From an uncultured Actinomycetes bacterium (GTDB lineage: Bacteria > Actinomycetota > Actinomycetes > Nanopelagicales > Nanopelagicaceae): a stretch of 64,000 bases of DNA. A program made the position numbers and the translations under genes. The stretch is from the NCBI GenBank assembly GCA_903836945.1, contig CAILSO010000055.1:1-64000 (forward strand), written 5' to 3'. Positions within the stretch are counted from its first letter, which is position 1. Each line of letters starts with the position of its first letter. Under the pieces are notes generated by a model. The model was not told where the DNA came from. It saw only the letters and a list, made by a program, of their open reading frames with translations, and did no database searches. Positions 61,315 to 64,000 of this stretch are shown one piece after another.

Positions 61315-61927
61315 TTCGCACCATCACAATCCGACCTGAGGCGATATTTGCTAGAAGATCTAAGGTTAATTTCGATGGAACTTTCAGAATCACTCCAATA
61401 TCTCCGCCTAAGTCACGGGATTTAATATCGATGCTCTCTACGCTTAATTTCTCGCCAACCAAAGTAGTAGTAACTCCCTTCGAAGAAGCAATACCAGAGG
61501 CTGGCAGAACATATACATCAACGACTTGCCCCTTAGCTAGATCAGCTGGTAAATCGTTCTTGGCAATTTTTAGTGGAACTGAATTTAGATCAGCGCCTTG
61601 CGTATTGCGGCTTAGAGCTGCGGCCGGAATTATCTCCCCGGCTCCGACTTTTCTCACCACCGTGGTGCCGATTAATTTGGCATTGGTCGAAAGATAGAGC
61701 TTTGAATTTTGTGGAAGAAGCACTTTTGTCTTTACTAAATCTGTACTTGCAACTACATCACCTACTGCTAATTCTCCCTTGGTAGACCAAACTAGAACTG
61801 ATCGATTTGCCGCGCTGGTTAAGAGTAGGGCCGATACAAGTGATAGAAGTAGAAGTCCTGCGCCAAATAGCGCCCTCGGATTTCGGCGGCGAATAAAGTT
61901 TGAGTCGATATATTCGGTTAAGTTCAT
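61304..61927 (-). CDS. SAF-domain / CpaB-like membrane protein
   Basis: One TM, then LAVGDVVASTDLVKTKVLLP; 11-nt overlap with the CpaE-like gene. Confidence 0.75.
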   Translation of the reverse strand: MNLTEYIDSNFIRRRNPRALFGAGLLLLSLVSALLLTSAANRSVLVWSTKGELAVGDVVASTDLVKTKVLLPQNSKLYLSTNAKLIGTTVVRKVGAGEIIPAAALSRNTQGADLNSVPLKIAKNDLPADLAKGQVVDVYVLPASGIASSKGVTTTLVGEKLSVESIDIKSRDLGGDIGVILKVPSKLTLDLLANIASGRIVMVRSAI

Positions 61928-62057
61928 GCCCGATTAATACTCGCTTCGGGCAGCTCTAACTTGGGTTAATCCACAGGATTGCCGTGCGTGACCGGCCGCA
62001 GCAAAAGCCATCCTTTCGGATGATTACAGGACCACCTGGGTTCTAGAGGATGCGATC

Positions 62058-62591
62058 ATGGAATTAAAAATTAAAGAAGTTGCGATCAAATCTGCTGCCG
62101 CAAAATCACCATTCGATGACCGCCTATGGGAGCATCCAATGCTTGAGTTATATAAGGCGGAATTAATCGCCGAAGAGGTTCTCTTACCTAGAAAGCTCTA
62201 CCTTGTACCAACGCCGGAATATTACGGTTCAAGCTTCAACGAACTAGTTGATAGCGAATTTGCACCACAGCCATCACCATTAGCAGAGCTCCCCGATTTG
62301 GAGAGCTGGGTAAATCGATTTGTCTTGACCACGGTTGAAATATGGAGTGGTCGAAGAAGTGCGATGCAACTTGCTCGGTACTGCCATCGCCAAGTTCATC
62401 ATCAATTGGTAAATAAATCAGCAGCTATTACTGCTAGTCCAAAAATTAGGAAGCTTTATATAAGTCAACCAATTGAAGGTGTCTGCGAAACTACAGTTAC
62501 CTTGCGAATCGAGGATCGGGTTAGATCGCTCATTCTCAGGTTCGAGGGTGTAGATAAGCGCTGGCTTTGTACTGAATTAGTATTGCTTTAA
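62058..62591 (+). CDS. Rv3235-like family protein
   Basis: ARYCHRQVHHQLVNKSAA; VCETTVTLRIEDRVRSLILRFEGVDKRWLCTELVLL; next to secA. Confidence 0.7.
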   Translation: MELKIKEVAIKSAAAKSPFDDRLWEHPMLELYKAELIAEEVLLPRKLYLVPTPEYYGSSFNELVDSEFAPQPSPLAELPDLESWVNRFVLTTVEIWSGRRSAMQLARYCHRQVHHQLVNKSAAITASPKIRKLYISQPIEGVCETTVTLRIEDRVRSLILRFEGVDKRWLCTELVLL

Positions 62592-62650
62592 CTTAATTAG
62601 TATTGTTTTAACTTAATTAGTATTGTTTTAACTTAATTAGTATTGTTTTA
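62571..62650. repeat. 20-bp tandem repeat x4; first unit is the 3' end of the CDS, other three are identical
   Basis: actgaattagtattgcttta then acttaattagtattgtttta x3. Confidence 0.95.
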
Positions 62651-62656
62651 AAAGGC

Positions 62657-64000
62657 CTAGCTAGCCCCGTGGCAACGCTTGTACTTCTTGCCTGAACCAC
62701 ATGGGCATGGAGCATTGCGTGATGTTCCGCCTTCAGTATGGACTGAACCATCTTCATCCGCAGCGGTATATCGAAGTTCGGCGGCTGGTGCTACTGGAGG
62801 TGTTAGCCCCTTAGCTTCAACATCGCCTGTTCCTTCTTCAACATTTACTTCGACGTTAAAGAGGAAGCCGACAAGTTCTTCCTTGATCGCATCCATCATC
62901 GCGACGAATAAGTCATAACCCTCTTTTTGATATTCAACAAGTGGGTCGCGTTGGGCCATTGCGCGAAGGCCAATACCTTCTTGCAGGTAATCCATTTCAT
63001 ACAAGTGCTCGCGCCACTTACGATCTAATACTGAAAGTAATACCTTGCGTTCGAGTTCACGCATCACAGGTTCGCTGAGCGTTGCTTCCCTGTTTTCATA
63101 AGCCTTCTCAACATCGGCAAGTACCCGATCCAGCAATAAATCTGAATCGATTGCGCCGTAACTTCCGAGTTCGGCAACTAATCGTTCGGGTGTAAATGAG
63201 ATCGGATAGAGCGCGGTCAGCGCGGTCCAAAGTGTTGCTAGATCCCAATCCTCGGCAAAGCCTTCGGCGGTAGCAGCCTCGACATAGGCACTAACGGTGT
63301 CGGCGATGAATGTTTGAACTTGCTCCTTGATATCTGCACCCTCAAGGACTTCGCGACGCTCGCGATAAACGACTTCGCGTTGGCGGTTCATGACATCGTC
63401 ATACTTCAAAACATTCTTTCGCATCTCAAAGTTGAGTGATTCAACTTGGGTCTGTGCTGATCGAATCGCATTTGAAACCATCTTTGATTCGATTGGCACA
63501 TCATCGGCAATTCCAGCTGCGCCGAGGAATCTCTCGACTAATCCAGAGTTAAAGCGACGCATTAGATCATCCTGCAAAGATAGGTAGAAACGTGATTCAC
63601 CCGGATCGCCTTGGCGACCAGAACGTCCGCGAAGCTGATTATCAATACGACGCGACTCGTGGCGTTCGGTTCCAAGAACGTACAAACCACCAAGACCAAT
63701 CACGACTTCATGTTCCTTAGCCACGGCCGCTTTTTGTTTAGCAATTTCTGCCGGCCATGCCGCTTCGTACTCTTCGGCATTTTCTACCGGGCTTAAGCCA
63801 CGACGTTGTAATTCAAAATCTGCCATAAATTCTGGGTTGCCGCCGAGCATGATGTCGGTACCGCGACCGGCCATATTTGTTGCAACGGTTACGGCGCCAA
63901 CCGTTCCGGCGCGAGCAATAATTGCAGCCTCACGTTCGTGTTGCTTTGCATTAAGTACTTCATGTGGAATGCCACGCTTTTTAAGAAGTGATGAAAGCTC
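62657..64000 (-). CDS. secA: Preprotein translocase subunit SecA, C-terminal part (continues past right edge)
   Basis: Frame stays open upstream of the tracked Met at 63874 ([39 protein letters not shown]); C-terminal [17 protein letters not shown]. Confidence 0.97.
   Translation of the reverse strand, partial: ELSSLLKKRGIPHEVLNAKQHEREAAIIARAGTVGAVTVATNMAGRGTDIMLGGNPEFMADFELQRRGLSPVENAEEYEAAWPAEIAKQKAAVAKEHEVVIGLGGLYVLGTERHESRRIDNQLRGRSGRQGDPGESRFYLSLQDDLMRRFNSGLVERFLGAAGIADDVPIESKMVSNAIRSAQTQVESLNFEMRKNVLKYDDVMNRQREVVYRERREVLEGADIKEQVQTFIADTVSAYVEAATAEGFAEDWDLATLWTALTALYPISFTPERLVAELGSYGAIDSDLLLDRVLADVEKAYENREATLSEPVMRELERKVLLSVLDRKWREHLYEMDYLQEGIGLRAMAQRDPLVEYQKEGYDLFVAMMDAIKEELVGFLFNVEVNVEEGTGDVEAKGLTPPVAPAAELRYTAADEDGSVHTEGGTSRNAPCPCGSGKKYKRCHGAS

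Noticed and set aside
61928-62057. DnaA-box-like TTAATCCACAGG and small hairpin CATCC-TTTC-GGATG
   Set aside because: Only one near-match to a DnaA box and a 5-bp stem; too weak to call an origin or terminator.

Overview
The window is a gene-dense stretch of an actinobacterial chromosome. WhiB, PdtaS, DUF3039, DUF2017, Rv3235-like genes and mycobacteria-like gene order all point that way. The moderate-to-low GC and very short intergenic spaces suggest a streamlined freshwater lineage of the acI/Nanopelagicales type, but that placement is inference. Landmarks are: (1) an argS-lysA-hom-thrC-thrB-rho-rpmE-prfA-prmC block followed by a heterodimeric ABC exporter; (2) a clpS-DUF2017-mec-cysO-cysM-murI-rph-rdgB block; (3) pntAA-pntAB-pntB; (4) a surface-glycan locus at about 40-51 kb with ABC-2 export, glycosyltransferases and an apparently complete diacetamido-uronate sugar set; (5) a coupled PLP/FAD/PLP gene trio; (6) a whiB/pdtaS/CpaE-like/SAF/Rv3235-like/secA block; (7) two tRNAs, Leu(UAG) and Arg(CCG). 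I saw no CRISPR array, prophage, IS element or rRNA. The most unusual signals are: a recurring class of short tandem repeats at or just after gene 3' ends, where in some cases the first unit is the end of the coding sequence with its stop; a CysO-like sulfur carrier encoded with a Gly-Gly-Cys-Asn tail beside its JAMM peptidase; histone-H1-like Lys/Ala tails on proteins with three different predicted topologies; a single-domain HPF; a CpaE-like protein lacking both Walker A lysines; and convergent genes with shared or abutting stop codons. Family assignments come from reading motifs by eye, with no database search.
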